Below are positions 23,855 through 32,200 of a stretch of DNA of 36,848 nt, piece by piece. The stretch is from Pantoea sp. BAV 3049 (GTDB lineage Bacteria > Pseudomonadota > Gammaproteobacteria > Enterobacterales > Enterobacteriaceae). Numbering within the stretch: the first letter of the stretch is position 1; each line of letters begins with the position of its first letter. The DNA lies in NCBI RefSeq assembly GCF_009765445.1, contig NZ_WHOY01000031.1, forward strand, positions 517,547 to 554,394, in the 5' to 3' direction. The translations under genes and the position numbers were made by a program. The notes under the pieces were generated by a model. The model was not told where the DNA came from. It worked only from the letters and a program-made list of their open reading frames with translations, and did no database searches.

Positions 23855-25687
23855 ATGCTGTATCGCCGCTTTGAACGACTGATTGATATTTTCCAGGATG
23901 CGCCCAGCAACACACCGCCTGACAGCGTCTGGGCTTTTTACGTTTATTACCTGCGCCAGGTCTGGCAAAGTTTCACCATGTTAATGGTGGTCGGGCTGAT
24001 TGGGTCACTGATTGAGGTGGCGCTGTTCCGCTACCTCAGCACCATTATTGATATGGTGAATGGCACGCCTGCCGCCACTTTCTTTCGCGATCATGCCGCC
24101 GAGCTGATCTGGATGGCGGTGGTGGCACTGGTGCTGCGGCCGATTTTCATCGGCCTGCACGACCTGCTGGTACACCAGACCATCAACCCCGGCATGACCA
24201 GTATGATCCGCTGGCAGAACCACAACTACGTGCTGCGCCAGAGCCTGAACTTCTTCCAGAACGATTTTGCCGGGCGCATTGCCCAGCGCATTATGCAAAC
24301 CGGGAACGCCCTGCGTGACTCATCCGTTCAGGCGGTGGATGCGCTGTGGCACGTGCTGATTTATGCCATCACCTCGCTGGTGCTGTTCGCCGAGGCTGAC
24401 TGGCGACTGATGATCCCACTGCTGTTATGGATTGCGGGCTACATTATCAGCCTGAAATATTTTGTGCCGCGGGTGAAATCCCGCTCTGTGGCTTCTTCCG
24501 ATGCGCGCTCTAAATTGATGGGGACCATCGTTGATGGTTACACCAACATCACCACGCTTAAATTGTTCGCCCACAGCGATCTGGAACGAGCCTATGCCCG
24601 TGAGGCGATAGGCGATCAGACCGATAAAACCCGCCAGCAGGGCCGTATGGTTACCAATATGGATGTGGCGATCACCACGCTGAACGGACTGCTGATTGTG
24701 GGGACCACCGGCCTGGCGCTGTGGCTGTGGACGCAGTCGCTGATCAGCGTGGGTGCCATCGCTCTGGCTACCGGTCTGGTAATCCGCATCGTGAACATGT
24801 CCGGCTGGATCATGTGGGTGGTAAACGGCATTTTTGAAAATATCGGGATGGTGCAGGATGGCCTGCAAACTATCGCTCAGCCCGTGAGCGTAACCGATAA
24901 ACCGCAGGCTCCGGCGCTGAAAGTCCACAGCGGTGAGATCCGCTACGAAGACGTAAACTTCAATTACGGCAAAGATCGCCGGGTCATTGAGAATTTGCAG
25001 CTGACCATCCGTCCGGGAGAGAAAATCGGGCTGATTGGCCCTTCCGGAGCGGGAAAATCTACCCTGGTGAACCTGCTGCTACGCCTGTATGACCTGAACG
25101 GCGGCCGGATCGTGATTGACGGTCAGGATATCGCCCAGGTCAGCCAGGAGAGTCTGCGTGCGCAAATCGGGATGATCACCCAGGATACCTCACTGCTGCA
25201 CCGTTCCATCCGCGATAATCTACTGTATGGTCGCCCCAATGCCACCGAAGAGGAGCTGCAGCTGGCGATCCATCGTGCCAAAGCCGATGAGTTTATCCCG
25301 ATGCTCTCTGACCCGCAGGACCGCTATGGTCTGGATGCGCATGTTGGTGAGCGTGGGGTGAAGCTTTCTGGGGGGCAGCGCCAGCGTATCGCGATTGCCA
25401 GAGTGTTGCTGAAGGATGCCCCGATCCTGATTATGGATGAGGCCACGTCGGCGCTGGACTCAGAGGTGGAAGCGGCGATCCAGGAGAGCCTGGAAACGCT
25501 GATGGAAGGCAAAACGGTCATCGCCATTGCGCACCGGCTGTCGACCATTGCCAAAATGGACCGCTTAGTCGTGCTGCAGAACGGCCGGATTGCCGAGATG
25601 GGCAGCCATGCCGAGCTGCTGGCGAAAGGCGGACTCTATGCCCGCCTGTGGCAACATCAGACCGGGGGTTTTGTCGGCGAATATTGA
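23855..25687 (+). CDS. ABC exporter half-transporter (fused membrane and ATPase domains)
   Basis: A 610-residue type I ABC exporter. Residues about 35-330 hold six membrane helices, and residues about 360-600 hold the ATPase with Walker A GPSGAGKST (near 397), signature LSGGQRQRIAIARVLL (near 504), Walker B ILIMDEATSALDSE and switch His in AHRLS. A homodimer would make a full transporter. Similar proteins are annotated as multidrug or lipid exporters, but the substrate cannot be assigned. It lies 46 nt after the DeoR gene, so some read-through is possible. Two hairpins lie after its stop. Nothing looks truncated. Confidence 0.88.
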   Translation: MLYRRFERLIDIFQDAPSNTPPDSVWAFYVYYLRQVWQSFTMLMVVGLIGSLIEVALFRYLSTIIDMVNGTPAATFFRDHAAELIWMAVVALVLRPIFIGLHDLLVHQTINPGMTSMIRWQNHNYVLRQSLNFFQNDFAGRIAQRIMQTGNALRDSSVQAVDALWHVLIYAITSLVLFAEADWRLMIPLLLWIAGYIISLKYFVPRVKSRSVASSDARSKLMGTIVDGYTNITTLKLFAHSDLERAYAREAIGDQTDKTRQQGRMVTNMDVAITTLNGLLIVGTTGLALWLWTQSLISVGAIALATGLVIRIVNMSGWIMWVVNGIFENIGMVQDGLQTIAQPVSVTDKPQAPALKVHSGEIRYEDVNFNYGKDRRVIENLQLTIRPGEKIGLIGPSGAGKSTLVNLLLRLYDLNGGRIVIDGQDIAQVSQESLRAQIGMITQDTSLLHRSIRDNLLYGRPNATEEELQLAIHRAKADEFIPMLSDPQDRYGLDAHVGERGVKLSGGQRQRIAIARVLLKDAPILIMDEATSALDSEVEAAIQESLETLMEGKTVIAIAHRLSTIAKMDRLVVLQNGRIAEMGSHAELLAKGGLYARLWQHQTGGFVGEY

Positions 25688-25690
25688 TCC

Positions 25691-25711
25691 GCCTGCGTGG
25701 AGAGCGCAGGC
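25691..25711 (+). terminator. Hairpin just after the ABC exporter gene
   Basis: GCCTGCG (25691-25697) and CGCAGGC (25705-25711) form a 7-bp stem with a 7-nt loop, 4 nt after the exporter stop. No T-run follows. It may act with the stronger hairpin at 25735-25762. Confidence 0.4.
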
Positions 25712-25734
25712 CATGACGTAAGAAGCAAACTGTC

Positions 25735-25762
25735 GGACTCGCGCCGTTGCAGGCGCGAGTCC
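25735..25762. terminator. Perfect 11-bp hairpin between convergent genes
   Basis: GGACTCGCGCC and GGCGCGAGTCC pair perfectly over 11 bp around the loop GTTGCA. The element sits 2 nt before the stop codon of the minus-strand acyltransferase gene. There is no T-run on either side, but its symmetry and location suggest a bidirectional terminator or RNA-stabilising end. Confidence 0.5.
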
Positions 25763-25764
25763 AG

Positions 25765-26895
25765 TCAAACGGCTTCATTACGCCGGAAGGGCAGTGATTC
25801 CCGCGCTTCTTCTGCCCATGCCAGCACACCTTCCCGTTCCTGTTGCAGGTAGTCCTTCACCGCTTCATGCAGCCCTTCATGGCGCAAATAGTGCCAGGAC
25901 TGGGTAATGGTCGGCTCAAAGCCCCGCACCAGCTTGTGTTCGCCCTGTGCACCTGCATCAAACCGCTGCAGGCCATTGGCAATGGCGTAATCCATACCCT
26001 GGTAGAAGCAGGTTTCGAAATGCAGGCGGTTAAATTCTTCCAGGCATCCCCAGTAGCGACCATAGACGGTATTGCCATCCACCAGGCTGAACGCCATCGC
26101 GGCGGCCAGACCGTTTTGCGTCGCCAGTACCACGCGGATCGCCTCCGGCATTCTCTCCGCCAGCAGGCTGAAGAACTGGCGCGTCAGATAGGGGCGCTGG
26201 CCGCGAACGGCATAGGTGTTGGCATAGCAGGCATAAACGAAGTCCCAGTGCGCTTCCGTCAACTGATGCCCCGCCAGCCACTCAAACTCAAAACCCTGGC
26301 TGGCTACCAGCTCGCGCTCCTTGCGGATCTGCTTGCGCTTGCGCGACATCAACGTATCGAGGAAGTCCTGGAAATCCCGGTAGCCGGGATTGTGCCAGTG
26401 GTACTGGCAGCCAAGACGATGCAGCCAGCGAGGCTGGCTGGCCAGTAGTTCCACCGTCTGAGCATTGCCGAAGTTGATATGCGCACTGTACAACTGCTGC
26501 TCCTGCAGAAAGCCCGGAATGCCCCGCATCAGCTTTAGTGCCGCATCAGGCTCACCCAGTAAACGCGCTCCGGTTACCGGGCTGAAGGGAACGGCGGCCA
26601 GCCATTTGGGGTAGTAAGGCACACCGGCCCGCAGGCAGGCATCAGCCCAGGCATGGTCAAACACGTACTCGCCCATTGAGTGGGTTTTGCGGTAGCCCGG
26701 CAAGGCAGCACGAGCTTCGCCATTTTCCATCCACAGCAGATGTTGTGGCTGCCAGCCGGTACCTTTGCCCAGGCAGCCGCTCTCTTCCAGCGTGCTGAGA
26801 AAGGCGTGGCGGAGAAAGGGCTGATCGTCAGGGGTGAGGGCATCCCACTGACTGGCGGGGAGATCGGCCAGCTGCGTCAGAAGGGTTAGTGACAT
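25765..26895 (-). CDS. FemAB/GNAT-like acyltransferase (DUF482 family)
   Basis: A 376-residue cytoplasmic protein of the DUF482 family (peptidogalycan-synthesis-like, with a GNAT/FemAB fold). Family features seen are the N-terminal WDALTPDDQPFLRHAFLSTLEESG (about 18-41, quoted here as the family opening), repeated strands ending PYYPKWLAAVPFSPVTGARLL, MSRKRKQIRKERE in the middle (near 189), and ARFDAGAQGEHKLVRGFEP near the end, a conserved GNAT-like signature region. The activity of this family is not established; transfer of an acyl or aminoacyl group is inferred from the fold. The start lies after two stable hairpins at 26918-26935 and 26995-27028. It is not obviously part of an operon. Confidence 0.75.
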   Translation of the reverse strand: MSLTLLTQLADLPASQWDALTPDDQPFLRHAFLSTLEESGCLGKGTGWQPQHLLWMENGEARAALPGYRKTHSMGEYVFDHAWADACLRAGVPYYPKWLAAVPFSPVTGARLLGEPDAALKLMRGIPGFLQEQQLYSAHINFGNAQTVELLASQPRWLHRLGCQYHWHNPGYRDFQDFLDTLMSRKRKQIRKERELVASQGFEFEWLAGHQLTEAHWDFVYACYANTYAVRGQRPYLTRQFFSLLAERMPEAIRVVLATQNGLAAAMAFSLVDGNTVYGRYWGCLEEFNRLHFETCFYQGMDYAIANGLQRFDAGAQGEHKLVRGFEPTITQSWHYLRHEGLHEAVKDYLQQEREGVLAWAEEARESLPFRRNEAV

Positions 26896-26917
26896 CGATG
26901 CACTCCGTCTTCATACC

Positions 26918-26935
26918 GGTACGGCGGCCCGTACC
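26918..26935 (-). terminator. Hairpin in the leader of the acyltransferase gene
   Basis: GGTACGG and CCGTACC form a 7-bp stem with a 4-nt loop, and flanking ACC/GGT can extend it past a one-base bulge. It lies 23 nt before the start codon on the minus strand. It could end read-through from the MFS gene or fold in the 5' leader of the acyltransferase mRNA. Confidence 0.4.
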
Positions 26936-26994
26936 TGGTGAATCATGAAGAGCTAAAGTGACGGTTTTGCGCGCGAAGATCAACGTCTTCTGCC

Positions 26995-27028
26995 GCCACC
27001 GCACGGGGCGTCAAAGCCCGGCGGTGGC
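26995..27028 (-). terminator. Long hairpin after the MFS transporter gene
   Basis: GCCACCGC (26995-27002) and GCGGTGGC (27021-27028) form a perfect 8-bp outer stem, and GGGC with GCCC pair inside it around GTCAAA. It begins 14 nt beyond the MFS stop codon in the direction of transcription. There is no T-run, so termination would rely on the strong stem. Confidence 0.5.
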
Positions 27029-27041
27029 AGGTTAAACCTGA

Positions 27042-28409
27042 TTAGCGTGCACGCTGCGGCAGCTGATAGCCAACCTCGTCTTCGGGCGTTTCGCCGCCGA
27101 CGCGCACAATTGGCCCCATGATAAACAGGAAACAGGCTGCTGCGACCACGCAGTGTGCGCCAACAAATACGAGACCCACACTGTAGCCGCCGGTCAGCGC
27201 GACCAGATAGCCGAAGATAATCGGCGTCACTATTCCGGCAATATTACCGACGCAGTTAAATATTGCTCCGGCCAGGCCAACGGCTTCTTTTGGTGCGGTA
27301 TCGCTGATAATGGCCCAGGTCCCTGCACCTGCCGCAATCCCCTTGCCATAAAAAGCAAAAGACATGATTGCAATGACCCAGAAATTACTGTTGGCAACGG
27401 CTGCAGCTATTAAGGTGGCAGCCATCAGCATGCCGACAATATAAGGTGTTTTCCGTGCCCACGAGACTGACCATCCGGTGCGGATCAGGTAGTCGGAAAT
27501 AATTCCTCCAGAGATGCCACCGGCAAAACCAAACAGCGCAGGGGCGACGGTGGCAAATCCGGCGTGAAGGATATCCATTCCCCGCGCCTGGACCAGATAG
27601 ACAGGGAACCAGGTGATAAAGAAATAACTCAGCGCGATAGTGCAGTACTGGCCAATATAGGCGCACCACAGCATCCGGTTCGTTAACAGCTTGTGGAAAG
27701 TTTCACGGGAAAGGCGTGATTTATCTTTTCTCTGCACGGCGGAATCAATATCAATCAGGCCGCCGCCTTCAACAATATAATTCAGCTCGTGCGGGGTAAC
27801 ACCACGGTGCTGACGCGGTTCCTGCATGTACCAGAGCCATGCGCAGAAGGCGACGATACCGATCACACCGAGCACAAAAAACGGCCACGGCCAGCCAAAC
27901 TCTGAGACCAGCCAGCCGGAAAGCGGAGAGAAAATTCCCACGGCAAAATATTGAGAAGAGGCAAAGAGCGAAGAGGCGCGCCCGCGTTCGGCTTTCGGAA
28001 ACCACATAATGGCGATGCGGGCATTGGCCGGAAAGCTGGGCGCTTCTATTAATCCCAGAGCGAAGCGCAGAGTAAACATAATGACCAGCGCGCTGGTGAT
28101 ACCTGTGGCAAATTCTCCGACAAAGCCCATCGCTAATGTTGAAAGTGACCATAGCACCAGCGTCACGCCATACACTTTTTTTGTGCCGAAGCGGTCAAGA
28201 AATAAACCGCCGGGGATCTGGCCGAGAACATATGCCCAGCTGAAAGCTGAAAGAACAAAGCCGAGTTGAAGGGGTGAAAGGCCGAATTCATCCTTAATCG
28301 CTCCACCGGCTATCGAGAGAATAGAACGATCCGCATAGGCGATGACGGAGAGAGATAATATCAGCATTAATATCCACACGCGGACGTGCGAGCTGTTTTT
28401 TACAGTCAT
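27042..28409 (-). CDS. MFS transporter, anion:cation symporter family
   Basis: A 455-residue transporter with twelve predicted helices in the ACS family (hexuronate, glucarate, galactonate and similar organic acids). Hallmarks are YADRSILSIAGGAIKDEFGL (residues 25-44), AYVLGQIPGGLFLDRFGTKKVYG (split around 59-81) and EAPSFPANARIAIMWFPKAERGRA (near 121). These match D-glucarate/galactarate-type permeases most closely, but an exact substrate is not safe to name. It lies 228 nt after the LysR gene in the same direction. No dehydratase or aldolase gene is adjacent, so its pathway partner is elsewhere. Confidence 0.82.
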   Translation of the reverse strand: MTVKNSSHVRVWILMLILSLSVIAYADRSILSIAGGAIKDEFGLSPLQLGFVLSAFSWAYVLGQIPGGLFLDRFGTKKVYGVTLVLWSLSTLAMGFVGEFATGITSALVIMFTLRFALGLIEAPSFPANARIAIMWFPKAERGRASSLFASSQYFAVGIFSPLSGWLVSEFGWPWPFFVLGVIGIVAFCAWLWYMQEPRQHRGVTPHELNYIVEGGGLIDIDSAVQRKDKSRLSRETFHKLLTNRMLWCAYIGQYCTIALSYFFITWFPVYLVQARGMDILHAGFATVAPALFGFAGGISGGIISDYLIRTGWSVSWARKTPYIVGMLMAATLIAAAVANSNFWVIAIMSFAFYGKGIAAGAGTWAIISDTAPKEAVGLAGAIFNCVGNIAGIVTPIIFGYLVALTGGYSVGLVFVGAHCVVAAACFLFIMGPIVRVGGETPEDEVGYQLPQRAR

Positions 28410-28637
28410 AATAATTAACCTTCTGCTGCTAATAAGCGGGGTTTCTTCAACTATAGGAGGGCGTTTCAGGGCGGGTCATTGTGCTGATGTCGAAATTACG
28501 GGCGTATTATCGCGATGAATTCAGTAAGAGTCACAAGGCTGGTTGAAGCGGTTCACATTTACGCCGCTGGCCGGTTCGCTGGCGAAAAAGCTTATCCGGA
28601 ATGTGCTCTGCATCCGGTTTTCCCGTCGCAGAGTCTT

Positions 28638-29543
28638 CTATGAGACAGGGTCGATCATCATCGGTGCGGCCTGACACAGCACGTTGTAAAACCATGTTTT
28701 GGCAGTGATATCCCCAATTTCCGTGTGAGCGTACAGAAAAACTTCCGGGTTCGGCACGTTGAAAGGCAGCTCAAGGATGCGGCCATTGCCACGCCTGACG
28801 TAGATGCTGGCAGCGTTGAAAGGCAGCGTCACCAGCAGTTCACTGGAGGCGATCAGCTCACCCAATGCGGCAAAGTGGGGCACCTCCACCACAATATCCC
28901 GCTCCAGCCCGAACTCCTTCAGGCGATCTTCCACAATATGGTGGCCGCTGGTGGCTGAGACGACCACATGCTGCTCATGCATATAGTCGTCCATCGTCAG
29001 CTTATCGCCAATGCGTGGATGGTTACTGTTCAGCAGGCAGACGTAGCGCTGATACATAATCAGCTCGCGTTGGGCGGAGGAGACCGTCTCGTTGCGGTTA
29101 CAGATGGCCGCATCAATCCTGCCGGTCAGCAGCCACTCATCCAGTTTTTGCATATCCACCGGGAGCACTTCCAGCTGGACGTTAGGGGCGACCTGTCGAA
29201 GATGCGTGACCAGGCGTGGCAGTAACAGCAGCTCGCCCAGGTCGGAAAGGGCCAGGCGAAATTTATGGCGCGCGGTTTCGGGGTTGAAATTGCGGGTTTC
29301 AGCCACGGCCAGCTCAATGCCGGTCAGGGATTTTTTAAACACCTTATACAGTTGAACGGCTGTCGGCGTGGGTTCCATTCCTTTACGGCTGCGCTTGAAC
29401 AGTTCGTCGTTAGTTTCATTGCGCAGCCGCGCCAGCGCATAGCTTGCAGAGGGCTGAGTGATAAATAGCCGGTCTGCTGCTCCGCTGACGCTGCGGGTCT
29501 CATAGATGGCGGTAAACACGCGGACCAGATTGAGATCTAACAT
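28638..29543 (-). CDS. LysR-family transcriptional regulator
   Basis: A 301-residue LysR regulator. Residues 4-62 are the winged helix, with AADRLFITQPSASYALARLRNE as helix-turn-helix, typical of the NodD/NahR-like subgroup in opening MLDLNLVRVFTAIYETRSV. Residues about 90-300 are the two-lobe effector-binding domain. It is divergent from yjiH across 254 nt, and the MFS transporter gene follows it downstream, so either could be a target. The 228-nt gap before the MFS gene contains only a loose CTCTGC-GCAGAG inverted repeat. The inducer is unknown. Confidence 0.85.
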   Translation of the reverse strand: MLDLNLVRVFTAIYETRSVSGAADRLFITQPSASYALARLRNETNDELFKRSRKGMEPTPTAVQLYKVFKKSLTGIELAVAETRNFNPETARHKFRLALSDLGELLLLPRLVTHLRQVAPNVQLEVLPVDMQKLDEWLLTGRIDAAICNRNETVSSAQRELIMYQRYVCLLNSNHPRIGDKLTMDDYMHEQHVVVSATSGHHIVEDRLKEFGLERDIVVEVPHFAALGELIASSELLVTLPFNAASIYVRRGNGRILELPFNVPNPEVFLYAHTEIGDITAKTWFYNVLCQAAPMMIDPVS

Positions 29544-29579
29544 GGCTGCCCTCGATAGGGGGTATCTCTATATATGATT

Positions 29580-29597
29580 CTGAATTATCTATTTCAG
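29580..29597. promoter_or_regulatory. Possible LysR binding palindrome
   Basis: CTGAA and TTCAG are 5-bp arms separated by 8 nt in the LysR-yjiH divergent region, 37 nt before the regulator start. The size and position fit an autoregulatory LysR box, but the sequence is short and AT-rich. The remaining 200 nt to yjiH has no convincing -35/-10 pair. Confidence 0.3.
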
Positions 29598-29797
29598 CTA
29601 TTTAAACCCTATCTTAAATCCGATATTGACTGCCAGGCCATTTATAACTGAAAAGAGGACGCAGACACTCCGTTTACGGCTCACATTTTTGTCTTTTTCT
29701 CCAGGCGGTACCGTGACGTAATGATTTGCATCATTTTTCCTGAGTGAAATTTCGCCAGAATGGTCCTGCGTGATCGCACTTTAACAAGGAAAAGGAT

Positions 29798-30520
29798 ATG
29801 AACAGTTCTGCACCTGAGGATGACAAGGTAGGGCCTGGCGCATACTTAGCGCTGGCATTTGCAGCGGTTTTCTTCTCTGGTCTGCTAAGCGGAAAAGAGT
29901 GGTACGGCGTTTTCGATTTCACCACGCTCAATGGTACTTTCGGCAAAGTGGTGAGTAAAGCCAGTCTGGAGGAGGGCACCCTGACCACGGCAGCCAGTGC
30001 GTTTCGTGGTACGGGCGGCAGCGGCGCGATGGATGGGTTTCTGTTTGCGCTGGGGTTGATCCCCGCGGTGATGTTTGCTCTCGGCATGATCAACGTGCTG
30101 GAACATTATGGCGCACTGCGTGCCGCCCGTAAGCTGCTGACTCCTCTGTTACGGCCATTGTTGGGTATACCGGGTATAACCGGACTGGCGCTGATTGGCA
30201 GCCTGCAAAGCACGGATGTCGGTGCGTCGCTGACGCGAAATCTGGCCAATGAGGGGCAACTTACTGAAAACGAGAAAGATGTTTTTGCCATGTTTCAGTT
30301 TTCTGCCGGGGCAATGATCACTAATTTTTTCTCTTCCGGCGCGATTCTGTTCACGCTGATGGCGGCAGATGGAACGGCTGCGGTTCCCACCTCAATCGGT
30401 GCCTGCATCGCGGTGATGTTCGTGATGAAAATCTTCGGCGCGAATCTGATGCGCCTGATCATTAAATTGACCGGAAAATCCGCTACAGTCGCTTCCCCGG
30501 CAGAAGGAGAAGCATCATGA
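29798..30520 (+). CDS. yjiH: YjiH-like nucleoside-recognition (Gate) domain membrane protein
   Basis: A 240-residue inner-membrane protein resembling E. coli YjiH, a Gate (nucleoside recognition) domain protein with about five to six helices. Seen are the helical N-terminus ending LSGKEWYGVF, a helical block GFLFALGLIPAVMFALGMINVLEHYG (split around 74-99), and SLQSTDVGASLTRNL, a polar loop typical of the Gate fold. GGAAAAGG precedes the ATG. The start of yjiG overlaps its stop by 4 nt. In E. coli the pair is next to the isoaspartyl dipeptidase gene iadA; here it was next to an M20 peptidase, so both contexts point to transport of peptides or modified amino acids. That is inference. Confidence 0.8.
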   Translation: MNSSAPEDDKVGPGAYLALAFAAVFFSGLLSGKEWYGVFDFTTLNGTFGKVVSKASLEEGTLTTAASAFRGTGGSGAMDGFLFALGLIPAVMFALGMINVLEHYGALRAARKLLTPLLRPLLGIPGITGLALIGSLQSTDVGASLTRNLANEGQLTENEKDVFAMFQFSAGAMITNFFSSGAILFTLMAADGTAAVPTSIGACIAVMFVMKIFGANLMRLIIKLTGKSATVASPAEGEAS

Positions 30521-30981
30521 GTGCTCCCCAGTCCAATCCTGTTATTACCGATGTGTTTGTGGAAGGTGCCCGCAAGGGCTGGAACATTGCCACGACCAGC
30601 ACCCTGCCTAATGTGGTGATGGCCTTTATCATCATTAAAGCCCTGGAGATTACCGGCGCGCTGAAAGGGCTGGGGCTGATTTTTGCGCCACTGATGGGGC
30701 TGTTTGGATTGCCGGGAGAAGCCGCTGCCGTGCTGATTGGTGGCTGGATGTCGATGGGGGGCGGTATCGGTGTGGCTATCGGGCTGCTTGATAAAGGGAT
30801 GATTACCGGCGAACACCTTGCGATCCTCGCACCAGCCATCTATCTGATGGGCTCTCAGGTGCAGTATCTCGGTCGGGTTCTTGGCGTGATCGGCACGCGA
30901 GCCGGACGTATCCCGCTGATGATTGCCATTTCGGTGATCAATGCTTTGCTGGCCATGCTGCTGATGCGCATTATTCTCTGA
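30517..30981 (+). CDS. yjiG: YjiG-like membrane protein, partner of YjiH
   Basis: A 154-residue membrane protein resembling E. coli YjiG (153 residues) with four hydrophobic segments. The family segments FVEGARKGWNIATTSTLPNVVMAF (read in two parts), FGLPGEAAAVLIGGWMSMGGG and YLMGSQVQYLGR are visible. It overlaps yjiH by ATGA. YjiH and YjiG probably together form one transporter, like the SpmA/SpmB pair. The broken M20 peptidase gene starts 13 nt after the stop, so the three were one operon. Confidence 0.82.
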   Translation: MSAPQSNPVITDVFVEGARKGWNIATTSTLPNVVMAFIIIKALEITGALKGLGLIFAPLMGLFGLPGEAAAVLIGGWMSMGGGIGVAIGLLDKGMITGEHLAILAPAIYLMGSQVQYLGRVLGVIGTRAGRIPLMIAISVINALLAMLLMRIIL

Positions 30982-30994
30982 AAAGGACGTGACA

Positions 30995-31946
30995 ATGAAT
31001 CTTGAACATTACATTGAAGAACTGAAAATGCTGGTGAATGTTGACTGCGGTACCCAGACACCTGACGGCGTCACCACAGTGGCGGGCATCATGGCGTCCG
31101 TTGAGCCAGGATGGAAATCGCCTTTATGGCCCAGGCGTGGCGGATATGAAAAGTGGGCTGCTTAATATCCTGTGGGCAATGCGCGGGTTAGATGAAGCAG
31201 ATGCCCGGCGTCTGACAATTGCGGTCGCGATGAATCCGGATGAGGAGACCGGCTCGGTTTATTCACATGAGTGGATTGGCGGGCTGGCAAAGCGTTCCCG
31301 TTGCGTACTGGTGTGCGAGGCGGCGCGAGCGGACGGTTCGCTGGTCAAAGCGCGTAAGGGCATGGCGGGTTACCAGCTCACCTTCAATGGGGTCGCTGCG
31401 CATGCCGGTAACGATCCTGAAAAGGGGCGCTCGGCAATCACCGCACTGGCTCACAGCGTCATTGTCATCAGCGCTCTGGCAGACTGGCAGCGCGGCACCA
31501 CGCTGAATGTCGGCGTTGTTGATGGCGGAAGTGCCGGAAACGTGGTGGCCGATAAGGCGACGGCTGAACTGGATGTACGTTTCTGGGAGAACGACGAATT
31601 CGATCGTATCGACAGCCAACTTCAGGCTTTATGTGCGAAAGGCTTTCTTGAAGGGGTCACCACCTCGATTGTCCGTTTCACTCATAAGCCCGCTATGGCG
31701 GCCAGTGAGGCAACGCAGTTGCTGATGCAGAAAGTGGAAGCGGCAGGAAAAGAAGAGGGGATTGCCATTACCTGGCAGGCTGTGGGTGGGGGAAGTGATG
31801 CAAATCATACTGCCGCATTGGGTATCCCGACGCTTGATGGCCTGGGTCCGATTGGCGCGGGTTTCCACAGCCCGGCTGAGTGGCTGGAAACGACATCCAT
31901 AGAACCACGAATTCGGCTGTTACGTCGCATCGTTTCCCTGTTTTAA
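30995..31946 (+). pseudogene. M20 (CPG2-type) metallopeptidase, internal deletion and frameshift
   Basis: The ATG at 30995 has AAAGGACG upstream and opens the M20 reading frame (IEELKMLVNVDCGTQTPDG, typical of the N-terminus), but that frame ends at a stop near 31166. The rest of the family sequence continues in a different frame from about 31115, with YGPGVADMKSG, NPDEETGS, CEAARADG and the C-terminal zinc-binding region GFHSPAEW. Between them the segment carrying the GHxDTV motif, with a zinc-binding His and a catalytic Asp, is missing. The joint lies at GATGG (31110-31114), a sequence that would be expected on both sides of the lost piece, so the deletion probably arose between short direct repeats. 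A downstream ATG at 31038 could start a truncated protein of 302 codons, but it lacks the active-site His. The enzyme is almost certainly inactive. Confidence 0.85.
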
Positions 31947-31958
31947 AGGAGCACAGGG

Positions 31959-31974
31959 CAGCCCTCTCGGGCTG
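31959..31974 (+). terminator. Hairpin after the M20 pseudogene
   Basis: CAGCCC and GGGCTG form a 6-bp stem with a TCTC tetraloop, 12 nt after the pseudogene stop, followed by TTCTGATATCATTTCG. The stem is short but GC-rich and the position is right for ending the yjiHG transcript. Confidence 0.6.
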
Positions 31975-32003
31975 TTCTGATATCATTTCGTTAAACTATA
32001 GAT

Positions 32004-32054
32004 GAAGTCTATAAATGAAGATTCAAAATATCTATTTGAACTATTTTAGACTTC
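32004..32054. repeat. Nested palindrome in AT-rich intergenic DNA
   Basis: Outer arms GAAGTCTA (32004-32011) and TAGACTTC (32047-32054) match perfectly over 8 bp and enclose inner arms TTCAAA (32022-32027) and TTTGAA (32035-32040). It occupies the middle of the 254-nt AT-rich region between the M20 pseudogene and the AraC-family gene. It could be a double operator or a cruciform-forming site. Confidence 0.5.
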
Positions 32055-32200
32055 TTTATATCCTTCTTTTCATAAAATTTTGATAAGTTACGTTATTAGT
32101 TGCAGATCAAAATTTATTCAATAAAAAAAAGCAGTAATTATTTTCATCGTGGCAGGGCTGGCGGCACCGTATGCAGGGAGCTTAAAGCAGGAGAGAGCAA

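Noticed and set aside
29626..29648. TTGACT and TATAAC as a promoter for yjiH
   Set aside because: The hexamers are only 11 nt apart, too close for a sigma-70 promoter.
31038..31946. Intact M20 peptidase of 302 residues
   Set aside because: The first 33 codons of that frame are not family sequence; the real N-terminus is in another frame starting at 30995 with a ribosome-binding site, and the zinc-ligand segment is missing.
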